Of a stretch of 64,000 bases of DNA, positions 26,570 to 34,707 are shown in pieces. Both the position numbers and the translations under genes were made by a program. The notes beneath the pieces were generated by a model. The model made no database searches, was not told the origin of the DNA, and saw only the letters and a list, made by a program, of their open reading frames with translations. Source of the stretch: an uncultured Caulobacteraceae bacterium (lineage in GTDB: Bacteria > Pseudomonadota > Alphaproteobacteria > Caulobacterales > Caulobacteraceae); NCBI GenBank assembly GCA_903872075.1, contig CAIQJF010000100.1, positions 1 through 64,000 on the forward strand, in the 5' to 3' direction. How positions within the stretch are numbered: the stretch's first letter is position 1; the number at the start of each line of letters is the position of its first letter.

Positions 26570-28692
26570 AGGGAGGACTGCAACCGCCAGAGTTCGGCGT
26601 ACCGCCCGCCCTTGGCCAGCAGGCTCTGATGCGTGCCGTCCTCAACGATCCGGCCCTTCTCGATCGTGACAATCCGCTGGGCGACCCTGAGGGTCGAGAG
26701 CCGGTGAGCGATGAGGATCACTGTCCGGCCCCGGCAGATGTCGCGCATATTGGCCTGGATGGCCGCCTCGCTCTCATAGTCGAGGGCGGAGGTCGCCTCG
26801 TCGAAGATCAGGATCCGCGGATCGCGGACCAGGGCCCGCGCGATGGCGATACGCTGCCGCTGACCGCCGCTGAGCGAAGCGCCCCGCTCGCCGATCATGG
26901 TGCCATAGCCGCGCGGCAGAGCGCTGATGAACTCGTGGGCCCCGGCAAGTTTGGCCGCCGCCACGATCCGCGCCGCGTCCATGCCGGGATCGGCCAGGGC
27001 GATGTTGTCGCGCACCGAGCGGTTGAACAGCACGCTCTCCTGCATGACCACGCCCAGCCGGCTGCGGAGCCAGGCGGGATCCACCACGGCCAGGTCGTGG
27101 CCGTCGACGAACACGCGGCCGGTCTCGGGCGAGTAGAGGCGCTGGATCAGCTTGGCCAAGGTGCTCTTGCCTGACCCTGAGGAGCCCACCACGCCGAGGA
27201 TCTGGCCGGCGGGAATGTCGAGATCGACGTCGGTGAGCACGGGCTGGCCATCGAGACGATAGCGGAAGCTGACGGCCTCCAGGCGGATATGGCCGGCGAT
27301 ATCCGGCAGATCGGCGGCTTCCGCCGCGCCCGGTTCGGGGATGCTGTTGAGGATGTCGCCGGTGCGGTCGATGGAAAGCCGCACCTGCTGGAAATCCTGC
27401 CACAGTTGGGCGATGCGCAGCACCGGGCTCGCCAGCTGCGCGGCGATCATGTTGAAGGCCACCAGCTCGCCGACGGTGAGGCGGCTGTCGATCACAAGCC
27501 GGGCGCCGAAGAACAGCACCAGCACCACGGTGATCTTGTTGATGAAGGCGGCGGTCTGGCTGCCCACGGTGTTGAGCAGGGTGACCTGGAAGGAGGCCTT
27601 CACATAGGCCGCCAGCTGCTCGCCCCAGCGCGCGCGCATGAGGGGCTCGACGGCCATGGACTTGAGGGTTTCGACCCCCGAGACGGCCTCCACCAGGAAG
27701 GTCTGGTTCTCCGAGCCCCGGCGGAACCGTTCATCAAGACGCGACTTGAAGGCCGGCGTCAGCAGGACGCTGAGCAGCACGTAACTGGGCAGGGCCGCGG
27801 CCACGATCAGGGTCAGCAGCGGGCTGTAGAGGAACAGCACCGCCAGAAAGATCAGGGCGAAGAACAGATCCAGCGACAGGGTCAGAGCCGAGGAGGTCAG
27901 GAACTGGCGGATGTTGTCCAGCTCACGCACCCTTGCGATCGTGTCGCCCACCCGCCGGGCCTGGAAATAGGCCATGGGCAGGGAGAACAGGTGGCTGAAC
28001 AGTCGCGCCCCCAGCTCCACGTCAATCCGGTTGGAGGTGTGGGCCAGGAGATAGGTCCGAAGGCCCCCCAGCACGACCTCGAAGACGCCCAGGGTCGCCA
28101 TGCCGATGGCCAGAACCTCAAGCGTGGAGAGCCCCCGGTGCACGAAGACCTTGTCGATGATCACCTGGAAGAACAACGGCGTCAGCAGGGCGAACAGCTG
28201 GACGAAGAACGAGCCGATCAGCACTTCGCCGAGCGGGCGACGGTATTTCCGGATCGCGGCCACGAACCACAGGATGCCGAAGCGCTGATAGGGATCGTCC
28301 AGGGCCGCGCGCCGGGCCATGAGCAGGATCTGGCCGTCCCAGATCCGGGCGAATTCGGCCGGCGTCAGGGTCCGGGGACGATCTTCTCCCGGGACTTGCA
28401 ACAGCACCCGCTCGGCGTCCGCGCCGCCGAACAGAACCCACCCCAAGTCACGCAGGCGCGCCAACGCCGGGGCCGGCGTGGTCTTGAGTCGCTCGAGCGT
28501 GGTGGAAACCTGCCGCGCTTTCACATTGAACCGCCGGGCGATGGCGATCAGATCGACGACCTCAAGCCGCGCCTTGCCGCTCTCATACAGCAGGGCCGCC
28601 GGATCGGCGGGAATCCCCAGCACTTGCAGGCAGAACGCCAGGGCCGCCGCGGCGCTGTCGGGGGTCCGGTCGTCGCCGGCGTCCAGACTCAT
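26566..28692 (-). CDS. HlyB-like type I secretion ABC transporter (C39-like N-terminal domain, TM domain, ATPase)
   Basis: VVGSSGSGKSTLAK (Walker A), LSGGQRQRIAIARALVRDPRILIFDEATSALDYESE; TLTPAEFARIWDGQILLMARR; N-terminal peptidase-like domain without the canonical C39 Cys motif. Confidence 0.95.
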   Translation of the reverse strand: MSLDAGDDRTPDSAAAALAFCLQVLGIPADPAALLYESGKARLEVVDLIAIARRFNVKARQVSTTLERLKTTPAPALARLRDLGWVLFGGADAERVLLQVPGEDRPRTLTPAEFARIWDGQILLMARRAALDDPYQRFGILWFVAAIRKYRRPLGEVLIGSFFVQLFALLTPLFFQVIIDKVFVHRGLSTLEVLAIGMATLGVFEVVLGGLRTYLLAHTSNRIDVELGARLFSHLFSLPMAYFQARRVGDTIARVRELDNIRQFLTSSALTLSLDLFFALIFLAVLFLYSPLLTLIVAAALPSYVLLSVLLTPAFKSRLDERFRRGSENQTFLVEAVSGVETLKSMAVEPLMRARWGEQLAAYVKASFQVTLLNTVGSQTAAFINKITVVLVLFFGARLVIDSRLTVGELVAFNMIAAQLASPVLRIAQLWQDFQQVRLSIDRTGDILNSIPEPGAAEAADLPDIAGHIRLEAVSFRYRLDGQPVLTDVDLDIPAGQILGVVGSSGSGKSTLAKLIQRLYSPETGRVFVDGHDLAVVDPAWLRSRLGVVMQESVLFNRSVRDNIALADPGMDAARIVAAAKLAGAHEFISALPRGYGTMIGERGASLSGGQRQRIAIARALVRDPRILIFDEATSALDYESEAAIQANMRDICRGRTVILIAHRLSTLRVAQRIVTIEKGRIVEDGTHQSLLAKGGRYAELWRLQSSL

Positions 28693-28950
28693 GCGCGGCC
28701 GTCGCGCCTGGCGGCAGACGACCCGTATCCGGTCGAAAGGTCGAAAGCCGATATCATCTCACCGATCCCACGCCCGCGACGTCGCGAGGGAACCGCAGCG
28801 CCCCCGCAACATCAGTGTCCTTGCGCTATAACTTTATTCGCGGCCGCCGTGGAGAAAGTTGCGCCGCGCCGGCCGCTCCCGTCAAATAGTCCCCGACGCC
28901 CGGCCACCCAACGCGCCGCGCGCGATGCCAACCAAAGGGAGAGAGAAACC

Positions 28951-29745
28951 ATGAAGGAAGTGCTCGATCTGAGCGGGCGCGTGGCGCTCGTCACCGGCGC
29001 CGGTCAGGGCGTGGGGCGGCAGATCGCCCTGCATCTGGCGGCGCACAACGCCGGCGGCGTGGTGGTCAACGACTATCTGCTGGCCCGGGCCGAGGCCGTG
29101 GCCGAGGAAATCCGCGCCGAGGGCGGCAAGGCCCTGGCCCTGCAGGCCGACGTCTCCGATCACGCCAACGTCAAGGACATGGTCGCCCGCGCCACGGCCG
29201 AACTCGGCCCCATCGGCGTGCTGGTGAACAACGCCGGCAATGCCGGCGCGACGCCCTCGGCGGATCTCGGCAAGCCGTTCTGGGAAACCTCGCCGGAGGT
29301 GTGGAACAGCTTTCTCGGCGTGAACCTGTACGGCGTGATGAACTGCACCGCCGCGGTGATCCCGGGCATGATCGCCCGCCGGGCGCCGGGCCGGATCATC
29401 ACCATCATCTCCGACGCCGGCCGCTGGGGCGACGCGGGCCTGGAAATCTACGCCGGAGCCAAGGCGGGCGCGGCGGGTTTCATGCGTTCCGTAGCGCGTT
29501 CCCTCGGCCGCTATGAGATCACCGCCAATTCCGTGGCCATCGCCCTCACCGCCACCCCGGCGGTGGAGCGCACCCTGAACGGCGATCCGGAGCGCCTGAA
29601 GCGCACCCTGGAGAAGTACATCATCCGTCGCCCCGGCCGCCCGGACGACGTGGCCAACATGGTCCTGTTCCTGGCCTCCGACGCCAGCCCGTGGATCACC
29701 GGTCAGGTCTATCCGGTGAACGGCGGGTTCTCTTTCGCGCTGTAG
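28951..29745 (+). CDS. SDR-family NAD(P)-dependent oxidoreductase
   Basis: ALVTGAGQGVGRQIALHLA (TGxxxGxG), NNAGNAG, YAGAKAG (YxxxK); ATG at 28951 with upstream AGGGAGAGAG. Confidence 0.95.
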   Translation: MKEVLDLSGRVALVTGAGQGVGRQIALHLAAHNAGGVVVNDYLLARAEAVAEEIRAEGGKALALQADVSDHANVKDMVARATAELGPIGVLVNNAGNAGATPSADLGKPFWETSPEVWNSFLGVNLYGVMNCTAAVIPGMIARRAPGRIITIISDAGRWGDAGLEIYAGAKAGAAGFMRSVARSLGRYEITANSVAIALTATPAVERTLNGDPERLKRTLEKYIIRRPGRPDDVANMVLFLASDASPWITGQVYPVNGGFSFAL

Positions 29746-29769
29746 CGGCGCTGGCGTGTAAGCCTTGGA

Positions 29770-30081
29770 TCAGGGATCCAGGGCTCGCCGTCGCTCGGCC
29801 ATGGCCCGGGCCAGATTCCGGGCGGTGTGGAAGACGGCCAGGATGACCACATCCTCGCCCCGTACCTGATAGATAATGACGTAGGGTAGAGAGACCACCG
29901 GCCACTCCCGCGTGTCGGGCAGGCGTCCCGCTCGGCCGAGCCCCGGGAACTCCGCCAGCCGCTCGACCGCCGCGGCGATGGCGCGGAATACGCCCTCGGC
30001 GGCGGAGGGACTGTCGAGGCCGATGTAGGCGACGATGTCGTCGAGATCCTCGGCCGCGGGTTCGGCGAAGACCAGCCGCAC
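29770..30081 (-). CDS. parE: RelE/ParE-family toxin
   Basis: MRLVFAEPAAEDLDDIVAYIGLDSPSAAEGVFRAIAAAVERLAEFPGLGRAG...VIIYQVRGEDVVILAVFHTARN. Confidence 0.9.
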   Translation of the reverse strand: MRLVFAEPAAEDLDDIVAYIGLDSPSAAEGVFRAIAAAVERLAEFPGLGRAGRLPDTREWPVVSLPYVIIYQVRGEDVVILAVFHTARNLARAMAERRRALDP

Positions 30082-30339
30082 CTATCGCGTCCAGCCGTGT
30101 TTTGCCGCGATGTCGGAGAAAACGGAGGCCGCAGATCGGACCTGACCGGCATCCGCCGCCGCCAGCCCGTCACGTATGCGGGCGATCTGCCAGGCGTTCG
30201 CGTCGAGATAGGCCTGTAGCGCCTGGACGACGACGTAGTTGCGGGAGCGATCCATGGCGGCCGCGAGGGCATCGATCTCGCCGACCATGTCCTTGGCGGC
30301 CCGCACGGTGATCGGTTCGCTCGGCTGGGTTTTTGTCAT
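30082..30339 (-). CDS. Ribbon-helix-helix (CopG/ParD-type) antitoxin
   Basis: ITVRAAKDMVGEIDALAAAMDRSRNYVVVQALQAYLDANAWQIARIRDGLAAADAG; directly upstream of the ParE-like toxin. Confidence 0.88.
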   Translation of the reverse strand: MTKTQPSEPITVRAAKDMVGEIDALAAAMDRSRNYVVVQALQAYLDANAWQIARIRDGLAAADAGQVRSAASVFSDIAAKHGWTR

Positions 30340-30393
30340 CTGTGGTCTCTATGCATCTTTTGTAATCATAGCGCGCGACAAGCGCCGCCGCCA

Positions 30394-30439
30394 CATGAAC
30401 AATTATTCATGGCAAGGTAGCTTGCGTCACAAGGTAGCT
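30394..30439 (+). promoter_or_regulatory. Candidate PadR operator/promoter: inverted repeat CATGAA-N6-TTCATG plus a direct repeat CAAGGTAGCT x2 with 17-bp period
   Basis: Read directly: 30394..30411 CATGAACAATTATTCATG; CAAGGTAGCT at 30413..30422 and 30430..30439. Confidence 0.5.
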
Positions 30440-30474
30440 GGCCATAAACAGGCTCTCGAACAAGGAGCGCCGAC

Positions 30475-30801
30475 GTGGCCGAAGCCGTACAGGTACAATT
30501 GAAGAAAGGGGTGCTGGAACTGTGTGTTCTGGCCCTCCTCTCCCGGGGCGACACCTACGGGTATGAGATCGCCAGCCGTCTCGCCGACGGGATCGGCATG
30601 GGCGAGGGCACCGTCTATCCGCTGATGCGCCGCATGCAGGCCGATGGCTTGGTGGCCACCTATCTGGTGGAGAGCGCCTCCGGCCCCTCGCGCAAATATT
30701 ACCGGCTGACCGACGTCGGCCGCGACCGCCACGAAACCCAGAGAACCGAATGGTCCGCCTTCTCGGCGGCCGTCGACGCCATCCTTGGAGGGGGCCAATG
30801 A
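30475..30801 (+). CDS. PadR-family transcriptional regulator
   Basis: LKKGVLELCVLALLSRGDTYGYEIASRLADGIGMGEGTVYPLMRRMQADGLVATYLVESASGPSRKYYRLT. Confidence 0.95.
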   Translation: MAEAVQVQLKKGVLELCVLALLSRGDTYGYEIASRLADGIGMGEGTVYPLMRRMQADGLVATYLVESASGPSRKYYRLTDVGRDRHETQRTEWSAFSAAVDAILGGGQ

Positions 30802-31373
30802 CCCGTCAGGACTTCATCGCGCGCCTGAGCGCGGGCTTGAGGGGTCTCCCCCCTTCGGCCATCGCCGATATTCTCGCCGACTATGAGACCCATTTCGCCG
30901 AGGCCCGCGCCGCCGGCCGGGCCGAGGCCGATGTGGCCGCCGCCCTGGGCGATCCCGACCGTCTGGCCCGGGAACTGCGGGCCGAAGCGGGTCTTCGCCG
31001 CTGGGAAAGCGAGCGCAACCCGTCGGCCGCGGCCAATGCCGTGTTCGCGGTGCTGGGTCTGGGGGCCATCGATGTGCTGATCCTGCTGCCCATCGTGCTG
31101 TGGATCGCCGGAACCCTTCTGGGTCTGGCCGTGGCGGCCCTGGCCATCTTTGTGGTCGGCGTGGCCCTGATGATCGCCGGACCCTTCGTGGTTCACGCCG
31201 CCCCCGTGGCGGCCCTGGTGTTGGGCGGTTTCGGCCTCATGGCCGGCGGCGCCAGCCTGGGAGCCCTCACCTCCATGATCGGCATCGGCTGCACCAATGT
31301 CCTGGTCTGGTACGGCCGGCTGCACATGCGCCTGCTGAAACCCGCCCTCGAGCCTCAGGGAGCCACGGCATGA
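30798..31373 (+). CDS. DUF1700 membrane protein
   Basis: ATG overlaps the PadR stop; MTRQDFIARLSAGLRGLPPSAIADILADYETHFAEA...AALGDPDRLARELRAEA; TM segments. Confidence 0.88.
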   Translation: MTRQDFIARLSAGLRGLPPSAIADILADYETHFAEARAAGRAEADVAAALGDPDRLARELRAEAGLRRWESERNPSAAANAVFAVLGLGAIDVLILLPIVLWIAGTLLGLAVAALAIFVVGVALMIAGPFVVHAAPVAALVLGGFGLMAGGASLGALTSMIGIGCTNVLVWYGRLHMRLLKPALEPQGATA

Positions 31374-31558
31374 TCCGCACCCTCGCCATCATCACTGTGG
31401 TCGGCTTCTTCCTGTCGATCGGCTGCCTGATCGCATCCTTCGCCATAGCCGGCGGACCGTTCTACATCGACGACGACTTCCGGTTCCACGGCGGCGGCTG
31501 GACCGCCGACCGAACCGACGGCCATTCGAAACCGACGATCTCGATCAACATCGATTGA
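31370..31558 (+). CDS. Small membrane-anchored protein of the PadR-DUF1700 operon
   Basis: MIRTLAIITVVGFFLSIGCLIASFAIAGGPFYIDDDFRFHGGGW...; overlaps upstream stop. Confidence 0.6.
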   Translation: MIRTLAIITVVGFFLSIGCLIASFAIAGGPFYIDDDFRFHGGGWTADRTDGHSKPTISINID

Positions 31559-31573
31559 CTCGGCGATCGGCCG

Positions 31574-32812
31574 TCAGCGGCCGATCAGCCGGCGCAGGAA
31601 TCGGCGCACCTCATCGACCTGGCGGCCGAGGAAGTCGCGGAGCCAGTCCCGGGCCTCCCGGGGCGAGACCGCGAACGCCGGGCCGAGACGGTCGGCCACC
31701 ACGGCCCCGCGGCCGCCCATGGGCTGCTCGGGCCCGACGGTGGTGTCCCAGGCGGTCTGGTGCTCGATCTCGGCGTTCAGCTCCGCGCCGACCAGGATCA
31801 CCATCACGGTGAACCACACCCACAGCATGAAGCCGATCACCGCCCCCAGGGAGCCGTAGGTGGCGCCGAAGTGGGTGAAGTTGGCGAGGTAGGTCGAAAA
31901 GCCCATGGACCCGGCCATCCACACCAGCGCCGCGCCGCCGCCGCCGCAGGCCACCCAGCGCCATCGGGCATGGGCGCGGCTGGGTCCGAACCGGCAGACC
32001 AGGGTGAAGCCGGCCGCGGCGATGGCGTAGACGGCGAGCCAACGAACCGGGGCGAGCCAGACGGCGACCTGGGGCAAGCCGAGCGTGGCCAGAAACACCG
32101 GCGCGGCGACGGTCAGCAATGTGACCGCCACCAGGAACGTCAGGGACCCGAGTGTCGCCGTATAGGTGATGAGGCTGCGCAGCAGAAAGGGCCGTTTCTC
32201 GGCCTCGCCGTAGGCGACGTTCAGGCCGTCGAACAAGGCCTTCATGCCGGCGTTGGCGCTCCAGGCCGAGGCCAGGGCGCCGCCGACCACGGCCAGGCTC
32301 AGGGTCGACTGACGCTGCCCGGCCAGGCGGAACATCTGCTGGCCGATCAGATTGACCACATCGGCCGGAAACACGCGCCCCAGTTCGTGAAGCTGGGTCT
32401 CGACACCGGAGATATCCATGAACAGGCCGTAGACGGACACGAAGGCGGCCAGGCCCGGAAACGCGGCCAGGAGCAGATAGAAGGTCACGCCCCCCGCCAC
32501 CGCCCCCATCCGGTTGCGCCCGACCGCGTGATAGGTCCGCCAGAGGATGTCCTTCCAGCCCCGCGACGGGATGGCCCAGGGCCATCGCGCCGCCCGGCCC
32601 CGGCCGGGTTCGGCCGCGTCGTGTTCCTCGGGCGTGAGAGGCGGGGCGACGGACGGGGCTTCAGGAAGCCGCCCGACCTTGCGTCGCAGCCAGAGTCCGG
32701 CGGCGGCGGTCGCCGCTGCTGCGGCGGCCATGACAGGCGCGGCGCGAGTCGGCAGGCGGGCTATCCATGAACGGTCGGACCCCGCCTTGTCGTCCGCCGG
32801 GGTGTCGCCCAT
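31574..32812 (-). CDS. YihY/virulence factor BrkB family membrane protein
   Basis: RMGAVAGGVTFYLLLAAFPGLAAFVSVYGLFMD... FGATYGSLGAVIGFMLWVWFTVMVILVGAELNAEIE. Confidence 0.95.
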   Translation of the reverse strand: MGDTPADDKAGSDRSWIARLPTRAAPVMAAAAAATAAAGLWLRRKVGRLPEAPSVAPPLTPEEHDAAEPGRGRAARWPWAIPSRGWKDILWRTYHAVGRNRMGAVAGGVTFYLLLAAFPGLAAFVSVYGLFMDISGVETQLHELGRVFPADVVNLIGQQMFRLAGQRQSTLSLAVVGGALASAWSANAGMKALFDGLNVAYGEAEKRPFLLRSLITYTATLGSLTFLVAVTLLTVAAPVFLATLGLPQVAVWLAPVRWLAVYAIAAAGFTLVCRFGPSRAHARWRWVACGGGGAALVWMAGSMGFSTYLANFTHFGATYGSLGAVIGFMLWVWFTVMVILVGAELNAEIEHQTAWDTTVGPEQPMGGRGAVVADRLGPAFAVSPREARDWLRDFLGRQVDEVRRFLRRLIGR

Positions 32813-32815
32813 GAC

Positions 32816-34591
32816 CTAGCCGACCGGAACCGACAGGTCCTCTCCGGCCAGGGCGCGGGCGATCAGAGCCTTGGTTTCGGCGAGGCCGAAGATGGCGGCG
32901 AAGGAGCCGAACCGCGGACCCTGGCTCTGGCCGAGCAGGACCTCGTACAGCGCTCCGAACCAGGCCCGAAGCGGCTCGAACCCCGCGTCCTTGCCAGCGG
33001 CGTAGACCTCGTTCTGGATGGTCTCGGCGTCCTTGCAGTCGGCCGGCAAGGCCTCGAGACGGGCCAGAAGGTCAGCGAAGGCGGCGCGTTCCCTGTCATC
33101 AGGCGCGCGGAACGTCTTCGCCGGCCGGACGAAGTCCTCGTAATAGTTGATGGCATAGCCGGCGAGGCGGTCGAGCAGCGGTTCGCTCTTCGGCGTCGCG
33201 TCCGGATAGAGCCGGCCGACAAAGCCCCACAGGATCGCCTTGTCCGACGCATTGGCGGCCGAGACGAGGTTCAGCAGCAGGCTGAAGCTGACCGGGCTGC
33301 CCGTCTCCGGCGGCGCGCCGCCATGGACGCTCCACACGGGGTTGTCGAGGCGGTTGGCCGGCCGGGCCAGATCGTCAGCCGCACGGACGACGGGGCGATT
33401 GTAGGCGTCCAGCTGCTGGAGATATTCGTCGGCCGCCTTGGGGATGACGTCGAACGACAGCTTCTTGGCCGAGCGGGGCGACTGGAAGAGATAATAGACC
33501 AGGCTCTCGGGCGTCCCGTAGCGGCGCCATTCCTCCAGGGTCAGGCCATTGCCCCTGGACTTGGAGATCTTCTGGTTGTTCTCGTCGAGGAACAGTTCGA
33601 AGTTGAAGCCCTCCGGCGGCGTGCCGCCAAGGATCGAACAGATCCGCGAGGAGACCTTCACCGAGTCGATCAGGTCCGTGCCGGCCATCTCATAGTCGAC
33701 ATCCAGCGCCGTCCAGCGGCAGGCCCAGTCGGGCTTCCACTGCAGTTTCACCGCGCCGCCGGTCACCGGGATCTCGGTCAGGGTCCCGTCCTCGTCCTCG
33801 AAGACGATCGTGCCGCGATCAACGTGGCGCTCCAGGGTCGGGACCTGCAGCACGTGGCCGGTCTTGGGGCTGATGGGCAGGAACGGCGAATAGGTCGCCC
33901 GCCGCTCGGGGCCTAAGGTGGGCAGCATGACGCCCTGCACCTTGTCGAACCGCTCCAGCACCCGCCGCAGGGTCTGATCGAACAGGCCGGTGCGGTAGCA
34001 TTCGGTTGCCGAGAAGAACTCGTAGTTGAAGCCGTGCTCGTCCAGGAAGGCGCGCATGCGGGCGTTGTTGTGGTCCCCGAAGCTGGGGAACTCGCCGAAG
34101 GGGTCGCGCACCCTGGTCAGGGGCTTGCCGAGATCCTCGGCCAGGGCCTCACGGTTGGGGACGTTGTCCGGCACCTTCCGCAGGCCGTCCATGTCGTCGG
34201 AGAACGAGATCAGGCGGGTGGGGATCGTATCCTCGGTCAGGGCCCGGAACGCCTGGATGACCATGGTGGTGCGGGCCACCTCGTTGAAGGTGCCGATGTG
34301 CGGCAGACCGGAGGCGCCATAGCCGGTCTGGAACACCACCGGGCGGCGCAGTTCCGGCGCGGCGTCCACGGCCTGGCCGATCTTGCCTTCGGCGATCAGC
34401 GAGCCGGCGAGATCGCGCGCCTCGCCGTCCAGGCGCGCGCGCAGCAGGCGCGCCACAAGGTTGCGGGCCTGTTCGAAAGGCCAGGCGCGCGCCTCGTGCG
34501 CGAGAGAGGAGAGGCCGTGCAGCATGACCGAGCGGTTAAGCCGCCGGGGGGGCGGGGTCAATGGCGGGGCGATGCCGGCCACTTCTGACAT
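32816..34591 (-). CDS. lysS: Lysine--tRNA ligase, class I
   Basis: FQTGYGASGLPHIGTFNEV (HIGH-like), NNQKISKSRGNGLTLEEWRRYG (KMSKS-like); class I LysRS pattern. Confidence 0.93.
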   Translation of the reverse strand: MSEVAGIAPPLTPPPRRLNRSVMLHGLSSLAHEARAWPFEQARNLVARLLRARLDGEARDLAGSLIAEGKIGQAVDAAPELRRPVVFQTGYGASGLPHIGTFNEVARTTMVIQAFRALTEDTIPTRLISFSDDMDGLRKVPDNVPNREALAEDLGKPLTRVRDPFGEFPSFGDHNNARMRAFLDEHGFNYEFFSATECYRTGLFDQTLRRVLERFDKVQGVMLPTLGPERRATYSPFLPISPKTGHVLQVPTLERHVDRGTIVFEDEDGTLTEIPVTGGAVKLQWKPDWACRWTALDVDYEMAGTDLIDSVKVSSRICSILGGTPPEGFNFELFLDENNQKISKSRGNGLTLEEWRRYGTPESLVYYLFQSPRSAKKLSFDVIPKAADEYLQQLDAYNRPVVRAADDLARPANRLDNPVWSVHGGAPPETGSPVSFSLLLNLVSAANASDKAILWGFVGRLYPDATPKSEPLLDRLAGYAINYYEDFVRPAKTFRAPDDRERAAFADLLARLEALPADCKDAETIQNEVYAAGKDAGFEPLRAWFGALYEVLLGQSQGPRFGSFAAIFGLAETKALIARALAGEDLSVPVG

Positions 34592-34707
34592 GCGGTAAAA
34601 CTTGACATTTTGCAATCTTTCCCACATAGTGTCGCGCTCAATCGCGAGGATGACATGCCGACACTCGGGGGCCCCAGGCGGACCGACCAGACGCGCCGCC
34701 TGCCCGG

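Noticed and set aside
27289-28950. Long N-terminal extension of the SDR ORF
   Set aside because: Antisense to the T1SS ABC gene. The true SDR start is the ATG at 28951 with a good ribosome-binding site.
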